Positions 15,474 to 24,235 of a stretch of 41,365 nt of DNA are shown in pieces (the stretch's first letter is position 1; each line of letters starts with the position of its first letter). The notes under the pieces are model-generated. The model saw only the letters and a list, made by a program, of their open reading frames with translations, did not search any database and was not told where the DNA came from. Source of the stretch: Gemmatimonadota bacterium (lineage in GTDB: Bacteria; Gemmatimonadota; Gemmatimonadetes; Longimicrobiales; Longimicrobiaceae). Both the position numbers and the translations under genes were made by a program. The DNA lies in contig JAIRKD010000075.1 of assembly GCA_031260285.1 (NCBI GenBank), positions 1 through 41,365 on the forward strand, in the 5' to 3' direction.

Positions 15474-18400
15474 TCACGGTCGCACCGTCACGGTCAGCCC
15501 GATGCTCCGCGCTGGCGGGGTCTGCCCGTATTCGAAGCCCTGGACGTTGCCCGCTTCACTGGCCGTCTCGGGATCGATGTGCGGATTCTCCTTCGGCGTC
15601 CAGAGCCAGAGGTTCCGTCCGATCAGTGCGACCTGCAGCGCATTGGCACCCGTCCGCCGGGTCCAGGAGCTGGGAAGGTTGTAGGAGAGGGTCAGCTCAC
15701 GCAGCTTCACGAAGCTGCCGTTGATGATGTTGGCTTCGGCGGTCTGGTAGTAGTAGTTCATGGCCACCACCTGACCACTGCGGGCCCGGGTGTTCCGGAC
15801 GTATGTCGTATCTCCGTTGGTGACTACCCGCTGTACGCCATCAATGATGACCCCGGTCTCGGCATCACAGACCGGATAAGAAGAGCCTGGTACCGCGCTC
15901 TTTTCCACACACCGGCCCCAGTCAGCGGTTTCCGCCAGCACACCGGTGAAGGTGCCGAACATCTTGGTAGCGGAGAAGATATCTCCACCGACCTTCGTAT
16001 CGATCAGCCCCGAAAACCCGAAGTTGCCCCAGCTTACTGTATTCTGCCAACCCGCCCGCCAGTGGGGGTTGAAGTTGCCGATCACCTGATTTGAAAGGCG
16101 GGCAATGGGCAGCCCGGTTGTACCTGTGAGAATCTCACCGTTGGTTACGCAGCGGGTCCCCGCTGTTTCTGTACATCCCGCGATCGGCACACCGACAGGG
16201 GCACGCTGGAAGGCGGTCCCGATGATCTGGCCGTACTCCTCACCCTCGCGGGCGAAGATGCTTGCGCCCCAGAAGTCCCCGATGCCGATCTCCAGGCCAC
16301 TGACTCCATCAGCCAGTTTCTCAACCACACTCCGGTTCTTCGACCAGGTCAGCGTGGTGCGCCAGTGGAGGTTGTTCTTCTGGACCGGAACACCGGTGAG
16401 CAGCACCTCCCAACCCCGGTTGCGAACGCTCCCGGCGTTCACGTACTGGCTGGCATACCCCGTTGCGGGCGAGATATTGATCGGGAAGATCTGATCCCTT
16501 GTCACCTCGTTGTAACGGGTGATATCCAGACCCAGCCGGTCCCGGAGGAACCCGAGCTCCACACCAAACTCCCTGGAACTGGTGACTTCCGGCCTCAGAT
16601 CCTCATTCAGCCGGATGTTGGGGACCTGGAAGGTTGGCGTTCCCTCCCAGATCTCTCCCGGAGTATACGCGTTACGCAGGCTGTACGGGTCCGTGTCGTT
16701 ACCCACCCGCGCCCAGCTTGCCCGCAGCTTCCCATGGCTGATCACATCGCTGTTCGCGAGAAACGGGATGACATCCGTAAAGACAAAGCTGCTGCTTATC
16801 GAGGGATAGAAGTACGAATTCGCATTCTCGGGCAGTGTGGACGACCAGTCGTTCCGACCCGTGAAGTTGAAGAACAGATAGTTGTTGTAGCCGAACTCAG
16901 CCTGTCCGTAGAGGCTGTTGATCGCTTTCCGCGAAGTCCGGATGTACGTCTCCGGGGTGACGGCGGCGTTGCTGATGTTGTAGATGCCCGGAGTGGTAAG
17001 CCGTCCGACCCAGAGGTAGTTATGCGTTCGCTCCCAGTCCCGGCGTCCTCCACCAAGGGTGAAGGCGGTGGTGAAGGGAAGCCCCATCCCGGGGTTGGCG
17101 CTCAGCAGGAAATCCGTATTCCGCTCCTGGAAGCCGAGGTTCCAGTCTCCGAAGGCACCGGTTTCCTGCACAAAGTCCCGGCTGGCCGTGAGCGGATTGG
17201 TGGTGTACAGACCACAGCAGTTTCCTTCCGCCCAGGAGCGGATCCGCTCGTCCTGGTACCAGTCGATGGACGTCCGCACCATTCCCCCCAGCCAGGGCAG
17301 GAGCTGATAGGAACCGGAGATCTGCCCGATCAGGCGGTTACGGGTGTCGCTGTTGTGGTTCACCAGCTGCAGGAAGTACGGATTGTTGTGGTATTCCTGC
17401 TGCCAGTTGACATAACTGCCTGCCGCCGGATGGTCGTCAGCATAGCGGGTCAGGTAGAGCTGCCTGAGCACTCCCGTATCCACCTGCCGGCCGAACCAGA
17501 CACCCATGGAGTTCATCGGGTTGTTCCCGTCGTAACCCTGGGCCGGACGGTTCTGCGCTTCATGGGTGATGAACTGGACCGAGGAGTTCACCGACAGCCG
17601 GTCGTTCGGCTGCACCCCGCCCGCCATGCTGATGGTGGTCCGCCCGATCCCGAAGCCCGGTGTGATTCCCCTCTGGTCGTAGCGGGAAAGAGAGAACCGG
17701 CCATTGGCACGCTCCGTCGCACTCGCGACTGAAACGTTGGTGACCCGTGTGTTCCCCGTCTCGAAGAAGTCCTTCACATTGTCGGGCCGCGAAACCCAGG
17801 GCAGCGGTTCCAGAATCGTCCGGCCATCCGCATCCATTCCGAGCACCCGACTGTTGAACTGGGGGATCATCAACCCCTGATCAAGAGCCGGTCCCCAGCT
17901 TTCATCCACGTCATCATAGATGCCGTTCCCCTTCCCGTCGTAGTACTCGAAGAGACCGTTGGCACCCTGACCGTATTTATTCTGGTACTTCGGCAGACGC
18001 AGAGTATTCTCGAAGCTGATCGCCTGTGATGCGACCACCTCCGCGCCTCCCGTTGCCGAACTCCCCTTCTTTGTCTCGATGACAACCACCCCGTTTGATG
18101 CCCGTGACCCGTAGAGCGCCGCGGCGTTGGCTCCCTTGAGGACCGTGACCGATTCAATTGAGCCCGGGGCGATGTCGTTGATCAGTGTGCCGTAGTCGTA
18201 GCCGCCCTGATTGACAACAACACCCTGCGCTCCGCCTGAGTAGTTGTCGACGGGAACGCCATCAATCACAAACAGCGGCTGGTTATTCCCGAGAAGTGAA
18301 TTTTCACCACGGATGATAATGCGTGATGACCCGCCCTGTGTGGTTGCGCTTGTCACGTTTATGCCGGACACCTGACCGGACAGACTGGTGACAATGTTGG

Positions 18401-18842
18401 GAGCGATGACGCTCAGCTGATCGCCATTGAGCTGCTGCGCAGCGACGCCCAGAGTGCGCGCCGACCGTTCCATCCCGAGCGCCGTAACCACAACACCCTC
18501 GATGGTGATGACTGATGAAACGAGGCGCAGACTGACCTCTTCCGTGGTCCCTGCGGCAAGCGGAACGGACAGCGTACCCTCGTTGTAGCCGATAACGCTG
18601 GCCCGGAGGGTGTACGTTCCCGCGGGTACATTGGCGAGAGTGAAGCGCCCCACTGCGTCCGTGATCGCCCCGAGGTTCCCCGGCACCAGAGAGCCCTGGA
18701 CAGCGGTGACCCGGGCTCCTGCGAGAGGGCGCATCGAGGTTGCATCCACCACAATCCCCCGGATCGTGCCCTGCTGCGCTGCCACACCCGATGGCATGAT
18801 CAGGATGCCCAGCAGAACCATCAGCCGACGCAGATTATTCAA
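15474..18842 (-). CDS. SusC/RagA-type TonB-linked outer-membrane transporter
   Basis: This large beta-barrel imports the substrate captured by its SusD partner, using TonB energy. I chose TTG 18842 because GGAGAG stands eight bases before it and the product begins with a signal peptide ending GVAAQQ; an in-frame GTG 18866 would put that ribosome site inside the gene. The 1,122 residues contain a carboxypeptidase-regulatory-like domain (about 25-105: GTIRGIVVDATSMRPLAGA, then AGTYTLRASVIGY), the plug region with IIIRGENSLLGNNQPLFVID and GVPVDNY, then the barrel ending in SIGLTVTVRP with an aromatic-poor tail. VVVTALGMERS marks the start of the plug. It heads the susCD transcript. Confidence 0.93.
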   Translation of the reverse strand: MNNLRRLMVLLGILIMPSGVAAQQGTIRGIVVDATSMRPLAGARVTAVQGSLVPGNLGAITDAVGRFTLANVPAGTYTLRASVIGYNEGTLSVPLAAGTTEEVSLRLVSSVITIEGVVVTALGMERSARTLGVAAQQLNGDQLSVIAPNIVTSLSGQVSGINVTSATTQGGSSRIIIRGENSLLGNNQPLFVIDGVPVDNYSGGAQGVVVNQGGYDYGTLINDIAPGSIESVTVLKGANAAALYGSRASNGVVVIETKKGSSATGGAEVVASQAISFENTLRLPKYQNKYGQGANGLFEYYDGKGNGIYDDVDESWGPALDQGLMIPQFNSRVLGMDADGRTILEPLPWVSRPDNVKDFFETGNTRVTNVSVASATERANGRFSLSRYDQRGITPGFGIGRTTISMAGGVQPNDRLSVNSSVQFITHEAQNRPAQGYDGNNPMNSMGVWFGRQVDTGVLRQLYLTRYADDHPAAGSYVNWQQEYHNNPYFLQLVNHNSDTRNRLIGQISGSYQLLPWLGGMVRTSIDWYQDERIRSWAEGNCCGLYTTNPLTASRDFVQETGAFGDWNLGFQERNTDFLLSANPGMGLPFTTAFTLGGGRRDWERTHNYLWVGRLTTPGIYNISNAAVTPETYIRTSRKAINSLYGQAEFGYNNYLFFNFTGRNDWSSTLPENANSYFYPSISSSFVFTDVIPFLANSDVISHGKLRASWARVGNDTDPYSLRNAYTPGEIWEGTPTFQVPNIRLNEDLRPEVTSSREFGVELGFLRDRLGLDITRYNEVTRDQIFPINISPATGYASQYVNAGSVRNRGWEVLLTGVPVQKNNLHWRTTLTWSKNRSVVEKLADGVSGLEIGIGDFWGASIFAREGEEYGQIIGTAFQRAPVGVPIAGCTETAGTRCVTNGEILTGTTGLPIARLSNQVIGNFNPHWRAGWQNTVSWGNFGFSGLIDTKVGGDIFSATKMFGTFTGVLAETADWGRCVEKSAVPGSSYPVCDAETGVIIDGVQRVVTNGDTTYVRNTRARSGQVVAMNYYYQTAEANIINGSFVKLRELTLSYNLPSSWTRRTGANALQVALIGRNLWLWTPKENPHIDPETASEAGNVQGFEYGQTPPARSIGLTVTVRP

Positions 18843-19185
18843 TCTCTTCTCTCCTTGAATGCGCACTGAGGGGCAGGGGCGCTTTCAGTGCTTCCGGTAA
18901 GACAGTCCGTCCGCTTCCGGAACGGACTTCTCTGACTCGGAACTTCCCTGCAGGAGAAGGTGACGCCCTTTCTCACAGACAGGAAGGTACATCGGGTTGG
19001 TCGCTGTTCTGACCGGCACGGAACGATACCATCGCCTGTCAATAAGGATAGCTTCTTCCCCGTCGCAATCAGGAAGGTTCCTGAATCGGATCCGGCCGCA
19101 ACCGGACGGGACGGGGAGCGGGTCGTCGGATCCCACCCGGTGGAAGCTCCGGAGCGACCTGCCCGGAAAGGCTCTGATGGAGCCA
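18843..19185. other. Gap between trpE and susC (343 bp)
   Basis: The region should contain the susC leader and promoter on the minus strand. A TTGACA lies at 19042-19037 (minus) but has no -10 match at the right distance. A weak hairpin GGCTC-TGATG-GAGCC (19170-19184) follows the trpE stop and could end that transcript. No gene seen. Confidence 0.4.
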
Positions 19186-20679
19186 TTAATCTTTTTGTGC
19201 GCTCAGTATCCGGACGGCGCGAAGCGGTCCACGTGCCTTGTTCAATGTCTCCTCATATTCGGATGCCGGGTCCGAATCTGCAACGATCCCGGCGCCCGCC
19301 TGCACATGTGCCTGACCGTTGGCGATGATCATGGTGCGGATCGCGATGGCGAGGTCCATCGCCTGGCCGCCGTTGGCGATGTACCCGACGGCCCCGGCGT
19401 AAGGCCCGCGTCTGACTGCCTCAAGCTCGTCGATGATCTCCATCGCCCGAACCTTCGGCGCGCCTGAAACGGTACCGGCGGGGAAGGAAGCGCGCAGTAC
19501 ATCCATCGCGCTGACTCCCTCCCGGAGATCGCCCTCCACGGTGGAAACCATGTGGAGAACATGAGAGTACCGCTCGACAATCATCCGCTCGGGCACACGG
19601 ACGCTCCCGTACCGGGAGACCCGCCCTACATCGTTCCGGCCCAGATCAAGCAGCATGAGGTGCTCTGCGCGCTCCTTGGGGTCGGCAAGCATGTCGCTGG
19701 ATAGCTCGACGTCCTCCGCTGCGGATCCGCCACGCCGGCGGGTCCCCGCGATCGGCCGGACCACCACCTTTCCCTCGTCCACCCGTACCAGTACCTCCGG
19801 TGAGGAGCCGACCAGCTGGAAGCCGTCCAGGTCCAGATAGAAGAGGTATGGTGACGGGTTGAGCGCCCGCAGCACCCGGTAGAGATCAAAGGGAGGCGCG
19901 GAGATCGGTACACTCAGCCGCTGGGAGAGCACCGCCTGGAAGATGTCTCCCGCCGCGATATACTCCTGGACCCGACGGACCCCGTTTTCGTATTCCTCGC
20001 GGGTGACACTGCTTGTAAAAGGCGGATCCCCCTCGGGTGCGGGCGCAGGGTCAAGCGCCGGCAGCGGATCCCCTTCCCGCAGCCGGTCCACGAGGACATT
20101 GATCCGGGCAAGCGCCGCATCATACCGGCGCCGCAGCTCAGCCTCATCCGCACCTTCCACCTCCACGCCGACAATCACTTTCGCCCGGCCGAAGAGGTTG
20201 TCGATGGCTACCATCCCGTCCGTCAGCATGAAAAGCGCGTCCGGCAGGCCGAGGGTATCGGGCGGCGAGTCCGGAAGGCGCTCGATATGGCGGATGATGT
20301 CATAACCGAAGAAGCCGACCGCGCCTCCCCAGAAGCGGGGAAGACCGGGGACTTCCGCGGGCTGGTAGCGCGACATGATCGCGTCCAGGTCAGCAAGCGG
20401 GTCCGCGACGGACTCACCTTCCACCCAGCCCTCTTCCGGCGACCAGCGGTCGATCCTGTCCCGGACAAGCCGCCATGCGGCCCGGGGCTCTGTGCCCAGG
20501 AAGGTATAGCGCGCCCAGGTCTCCCCCCCGACAACGGATTCGAGGAGGAAGCCGAACGGCGGCCGCGCGATCTTCGCATAGGCGGAGACGGCGGTATCCG
20601 TATCGAAGAGCAGATCCCGGTAGACCGGGACAAGCGTCGAGCTGCGCGCAAGCGCCCGGAAGTCATCAAACGACGTCAT
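19186..20679 (-). CDS. trpE: Anthranilate synthase component I
   Basis: It converts chorismate to anthranilate, the first step of tryptophan synthesis, using ammonia from a TrpG partner. ATG 20679 gives 497 residues, normal for TrpE; a longer in-frame extension upstream looks random. The tryptophan feedback site motif LLES is present near residue 44. The chorismate-binding domain has PIAGTRRRGG (Ala at the position that is Lys in PabB), the HLMLLDLGRNDVGRVS helix, and the C-terminal FPAGTVSGAPKVRAMEIIDELE region (read in two parts). No trpG, trpD or other trp gene is adjacent, so it is an orphan. A perfect 21-bp dyad lies 93 bases upstream of the start. Confidence 0.95.
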   Translation of the reverse strand: MTSFDDFRALARSSTLVPVYRDLLFDTDTAVSAYAKIARPPFGFLLESVVGGETWARYTFLGTEPRAAWRLVRDRIDRWSPEEGWVEGESVADPLADLDAIMSRYQPAEVPGLPRFWGGAVGFFGYDIIRHIERLPDSPPDTLGLPDALFMLTDGMVAIDNLFGRAKVIVGVEVEGADEAELRRRYDAALARINVLVDRLREGDPLPALDPAPAPEGDPPFTSSVTREEYENGVRRVQEYIAAGDIFQAVLSQRLSVPISAPPFDLYRVLRALNPSPYLFYLDLDGFQLVGSSPEVLVRVDEGKVVVRPIAGTRRRGGSAAEDVELSSDMLADPKERAEHLMLLDLGRNDVGRVSRYGSVRVPERMIVERYSHVLHMVSTVEGDLREGVSAMDVLRASFPAGTVSGAPKVRAMEIIDELEAVRRGPYAGAVGYIANGGQAMDLAIAIRTMIIANGQAHVQAGAGIVADSDPASEYEETLNKARGPLRAVRILSAQKD

Positions 20680-21220
20680 GAACCCCTGAACTGAAGGATC
20701 GCGCGCCCGAAGGCGCCAGCGATAACAGGAACCGGAACCCGGATCTCCGGCATCAGATATCAGCACCGCAAATCGATCATCTGATGATCGATACCAGACT
20801 GCCAACCTCTCGAAAGCTGCACCGGAATCAATACCGGGAAACGGGATCGATCCGCATCAGAAAACCGGCAGCCGGCAGGACAGTGATCACCGCCGGTTGA
20901 ACCGGAATGATCTCCGGAAGTGAATATCCTTCTCCTGAGCTTTGTCAAATCTCTCCGGCCGGATGCACTTCCTCACCTCCAGCGGAATCCTTCCCCCCCG
21001 GCTTCGCCCGAATCCGGGAAGACAGGGTTCCCGGGAGATTCCGATCTGTTCAAGCTAGTGTCTCCTCAGGGATTGGGAAGTGTTTCGTGCCCATTCCCCC
21101 ACCCGTTCTTTCCGTGAACCCGCGAGCCTACTTCCGGACCGCCATCGCGGCGCGTAGCTTTCCAGGTTTGTTCTGGAACTACCACCCGGGTTTGCTTCGA
21201 ATCACCAGACGCTGCTCAGA
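20680..21220. other. Divergent intergenic region, trpE / DUF2723 gene
   Basis: These 541 bp hold both promoters. The trpE-proximal half is crowded with CCGG words (ACCGGAA, CCGGATC, CCGGC) and contains the dyad at 20772-20792. The other half (20950-21220) shows no clear gene; short frames there have random composition. No Trp-rich leader peptide was found on the minus strand, so classical attenuation of trpE is not supported. Confidence 0.45.
20772..20792 (-). promoter_or_regulatory. Perfect 21-bp dyad upstream of trpE
   Basis: Ten-base arms ATCGATCATC and GATGATCGAT flank a single T. The size and perfection suit an operator for a dimeric repressor, and the position (93 bp before the trpE ATG) suits control of trpE. 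The regulator is not in the window. Confidence 0.5.
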
Positions 21221-23542
21221 ATGACTCGAAAACCCTATGGAACCGCGGTGCTCGCGGCTGCCTGTGTCTTCGCCCTGTACGCGATTACGCTTTCGCCGAC
21301 AACGGCTTTCTGGGACGCGAGCGAATACATCGCAACGGCGCATATCCTCGGGATTCCGCACCCCCCGGGGAACCCGCTCTTTGTTCTGATGGCCCGTGCC
21401 TGGGAGCTGCTGCTTGCTCCGACAGGTCTTTCTGTCGCGGTGCGGGTGAACCTGTTCTCCTCGCTCATGACGGCGGGAGCGTCGTTCTTCTGGTTCCTGG
21501 TTCTGCACCGGATCCTCTCGTATATCACGGATCACGAACTGGTCCGGAAGGTGGGCGCGGGCGCGGGCGTGTTTGTGGCCGCCACGGCTTTCACCGTCTG
21601 GTACCAGAGCAACGTCAACGAGAAGGTCTATACCGTCACCCTGCTGACAATCGCGGCGCTTACCTGGCTCGCCTTCCTCTGGCGTGACCGGGTTGAGACG
21701 CGCCAGGAGACCGCTCAGGATTCGAAATGGCATGGGGACAACATCCTTGTGCTGATCCTCTTCCTGCTTGCGCTCTCGGTCGGAAACCATCTGATGGCTT
21801 TCCTCGCCGCCCCCGCGATCGGGGTGCTTCTGCTGATGGTGAAGCCGAGGGTGCTCCTGAACTGGCGTCTGTACGGGTTCGGTCTGGTCTTTGTGATCAT
21901 CGGCCTTTCGGTGCACCTCTACCTGCCGATCCGGGCGGGACTCAGCCCGGTGATCAACGAAGCAGATCCTACCTGTGAGTCGCTTGGGGAGGCGCTGGTC
22001 AGTGTGGTTACGATGGGCTCGTCGGGGTGTGCCGAGCTCTCCTCTGCGCTCGCCCGTGAGCAGTATGCGAAGCCGCCGGTGTCGGAGCGGCTCGCTCCCA
22101 TTTCGGCGCAGGTCATGAACTATCTGCAGTACTTCGACTGGCAGTGGTCCCGTTCGCTTGATGGTCGGGCTGGCTACTTTGCTCCCGCGCGGCTGCCGTT
22201 CACCCTGCTCTTCCTGGGCCTTGGTATCTTCGGTGCCTGGACGCATCGACGCAGGGATCTGAAAAGTTTTGCCTACATCGCAACCCTGTTTGTGACGCTC
22301 TCGCTGGGGCTCGTTCTCTACCTGAACTTCAAATACGGGTTCGGGCAGTCAGCGGCACTCGGACTGGGGCCTGAGGCCGGCGAAGTCCGCGAGCGCGATT
22401 ACTTCTTCATCGTTTCATTCTCCATCTGGGGGCTCTGGGTGGGGGTCGGGCTTACTGCCCTCTGGTTGAGAATGGCCCAGCGGATCTCCCGCGGGAGGGG
22501 TGAGGACAGCGACCAGGGAAGTGTTCAGGCGGGCAGAAAGTCAGTCTCCGCTTCCGCTCCGGCTCCGGGAAGTCGTTCGTTTGTGCTGGCTTCGCCGGTG
22601 ATGGTGCTTGCCTTCATCCCGCTTCTCCTCAACTGGAGCTATGCGTCGAGGGCGGGTGACTATTCAGCCCGCGACTGGGCGTTCAACCTCCTCAACTCGG
22701 TTGAGCCTTACGGGGTGCTGGTGACCAACGGCGATAATGATACCTTCCCGCTCTGGTATCTGCAGGAGGTGGAAGGCGTCCGCCGCGATGTGACGGTGAT
22801 GGTCTGGTCGTATCTGAACACGCCCTGGTATGTGAAGCAGCTCCGCGACCTCACCCGCCCCTGCGACCAGCTCGGGGAGCCGGATGCGGACCCGAGCCGG
22901 ATCCTATGCCAGCGGCCGTTTGATCCCGCAACGGCACTGCCGATCTATTCGGTGGACAGGCCTCCCACGAGATCGGTTCTTGATCTGTCCGATGAGGATA
23001 TCAACGCGGTCACGGGCCTGGGATACGCCCGGCTTCCGCAGGAGGCGACCTTTGAGGCACGGGGTCTCCAGGTGGCGCTGCCAGCAGGCACGGTTCTGAA
23101 CGCGGCGGATCAGCTGATTCTTGTGATCATCCAGAGAGCCTGGGGTGACCGGCCTGTCTACTTCGCCATGACTACCCAGGCCCACCGGAATATCGGCCTG
23201 GGTGGCTTTGTCGGAAGGCAGGGGCTGGCCTACCGGCTGCTGACTCCGGAGGAGATGAGCTCGGGGCAGTTTGTTCAGATTCCCTCTGACCATCCCTGGG
23301 CACCCGTGATCGGGCCGTTTGTGGATGTGGAGCGGACTCATGAACTGCTCTGGAACCAGTTCGTTTTCCGTGACCTTCCGGGCCGCAGCCACTGGGTGGA
23401 CGATGCAACCCGTGGAATCCCCAGCTATTACGCCTATACTTTCCTGGCGCTGGCCGCGGCGAACGAACTACAGGGGAATGAACCGGGCGCGGAGCAGAAC
23501 ATTGCCCGGTTCGAGGAATGGAGTGGACTGGCGGGTCGATGA
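21221..23542 (+). CDS. DUF2723 / protein O-mannosyltransferase-like membrane protein
   Basis: A 773-residue polytopic membrane protein. The N-terminus has the family hallmark FWDASEYIATAHILGIPHPP (30-49), with Asp32 and Glu35 placed like the acidic catalytic residues of GT-C glycosyltransferases. About ten helices follow. The soluble C-terminal third contains LVTNGDNDTFPLWYLQEVEG, the other characteristic block. DUF2723 is frequent in Bacteroidota and Gemmatimonadota and is annotated as a putative protein O-mannosyltransferase. The GT-C topology supports a lipid-linked sugar transfer role at the outer face of the inner membrane, but acceptor and sugar are unknown. The next gene follows 90 bases later. 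Confidence 0.85.
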   Translation: MTRKPYGTAVLAAACVFALYAITLSPTTAFWDASEYIATAHILGIPHPPGNPLFVLMARAWELLLAPTGLSVAVRVNLFSSLMTAGASFFWFLVLHRILSYITDHELVRKVGAGAGVFVAATAFTVWYQSNVNEKVYTVTLLTIAALTWLAFLWRDRVETRQETAQDSKWHGDNILVLILFLLALSVGNHLMAFLAAPAIGVLLLMVKPRVLLNWRLYGFGLVFVIIGLSVHLYLPIRAGLSPVINEADPTCESLGEALVSVVTMGSSGCAELSSALAREQYAKPPVSERLAPISAQVMNYLQYFDWQWSRSLDGRAGYFAPARLPFTLLFLGLGIFGAWTHRRRDLKSFAYIATLFVTLSLGLVLYLNFKYGFGQSAALGLGPEAGEVRERDYFFIVSFSIWGLWVGVGLTALWLRMAQRISRGRGEDSDQGSVQAGRKSVSASAPAPGSRSFVLASPVMVLAFIPLLLNWSYASRAGDYSARDWAFNLLNSVEPYGVLVTNGDNDTFPLWYLQEVEGVRRDVTVMVWSYLNTPWYVKQLRDLTRPCDQLGEPDADPSRILCQRPFDPATALPIYSVDRPPTRSVLDLSDEDINAVTGLGYARLPQEATFEARGLQVALPAGTVLNAADQLILVIIQRAWGDRPVYFAMTTQAHRNIGLGGFVGRQGLAYRLLTPEEMSSGQFVQIPSDHPWAPVIGPFVDVERTHELLWNQFVFRDLPGRSHWVDDATRGIPSYYAYTFLALAAANELQGNEPGAEQNIARFEEWSGLAGR

Positions 23543-23632
23543 ATGAAGGGCACGCGACTTGAGCGGCGCCCCGGTGTAACCGCAGGCAGATCAGAAGACA
23601 TCCGAGCGCAAGCGACCGAAGGACGAAGGATC

Positions 23633-24016
23633 ATGGCCGAGAAAAAACCGGAAAAAGCACCAGCACAGCGGGCGAACCAGACGGATAAACAGCCTGACAA
23701 GCCGGTCAAAAAGAAGAAGAAAAAACAGACCGCGGAGGCCATGCACCGGCAGATCCAGGATTCGGTGATGGCCATCCCGTACGCGATTGATCAGCAGAAG
23801 AAGGAAGGGAAGTGGTTCCGCGCCTGGGTTCTCCGGTACATCAGCGGCCCGCTTCTCCGGATCGTCAACAAGGGAATGAGCTACAAGCGTTACCGCGGCG
23901 TCGAGGGCCAGAAGCTGAAGCAGACGGAACAGATGCGCCGCCATCTGGACCACCGGCGCCAGGCAATGAAGCACTACCAGGGTCAGATCGACGAGATGCG
24001 GAAGCGGAAGCGGTAG
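23633..24016 (+). CDS. Small lysine-rich basic protein of unknown function
   Basis: I chose ATG 23633 because GAAGGA stands a few bases before it; the frame extends upstream to ATG 23543, which touches the stop of the previous gene. The 127 residues begin with a disordered Lys/Pro/Gln stretch (a run KKKKKK near residue 27-32), followed by a helical region with a short hydrophobic segment WFRAWVLRYISGPLLRIV and a Lys/Arg/Gln-rich C-terminal coiled-coil-like helix ending RKRKR. No family recognised. The hydrophobic stretch and basic ends could bind membrane or nucleic acid. It probably shares the DUF2723 transcript and ends before the palindromic terminator. Confidence 0.7.
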   Translation: MAEKKPEKAPAQRANQTDKQPDKPVKKKKKKQTAEAMHRQIQDSVMAIPYAIDQQKKEGKWFRAWVLRYISGPLLRIVNKGMSYKRYRGVEGQKLKQTEQMRRHLDHRRQAMKHYQGQIDEMRKRKR

Positions 24017-24065
24017 CCTGCGCGGGGTTATTGTCTTCCGGCTCTCGTCCGGACGATTCATGACA

Positions 24066-24105
24066 GAAACACGGCCACCCGGGCGCGCCCGGGTGGCCGT
24101 GTTTC
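24066..24105. terminator. 40-bp perfect palindrome, bidirectional terminator
   Basis: Arms GAAACACGGCCACCCGGGCG and CGCCCGGGTGGCCGTGTTTC are exact reverse complements. With a four- to six-base loop this is a very stable hairpin whose arms begin GAAA and end TTTC, so each strand has a short U-tract. It lies between two convergent genes (ending 24016 and 24236). Confidence 0.85.
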
Positions 24106-24116
24106 ATTAAATCTGC

Positions 24117-24136
24117 GGGCGTTGTATGCAGCGCCC
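24117..24136. repeat. 20-bp hairpin repeat, copy 2
   Basis: GGGCGTTGTATGCAGCGCCC differs from the copy at 6009-6028 at two loop positions only, keeping the 8-bp stem and its single G-U pair. Like copy 1 it is between convergent genes. Confidence 0.75.
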
Positions 24137-24235
24137 CTGCACCTGGTTTTATTCGGCAGGCCCTCATTTCCCGGGGATCAGCAAGACCCTGGTACCGCCG
24201 GAAAGAGGCAGACCCTTGTATCTATGTCCGCGTAC

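Noticed and set aside
16365-17732. 455-codon plus-strand frame antisense to susC
   Set aside because: Shadow of the SusC frame; composition is typical of GC-driven antisense frames.
19014-19042. TTGACA on the minus strand as a susC promoter
   Set aside because: No -10 hexamer at 16-18 bases; GTGCCG stands there.
20700-20950. Transcription attenuator with a Trp-rich leader before trpE
   Set aside because: No short leader frame with tandem Trp codons and no antiterminator/terminator pair seen.
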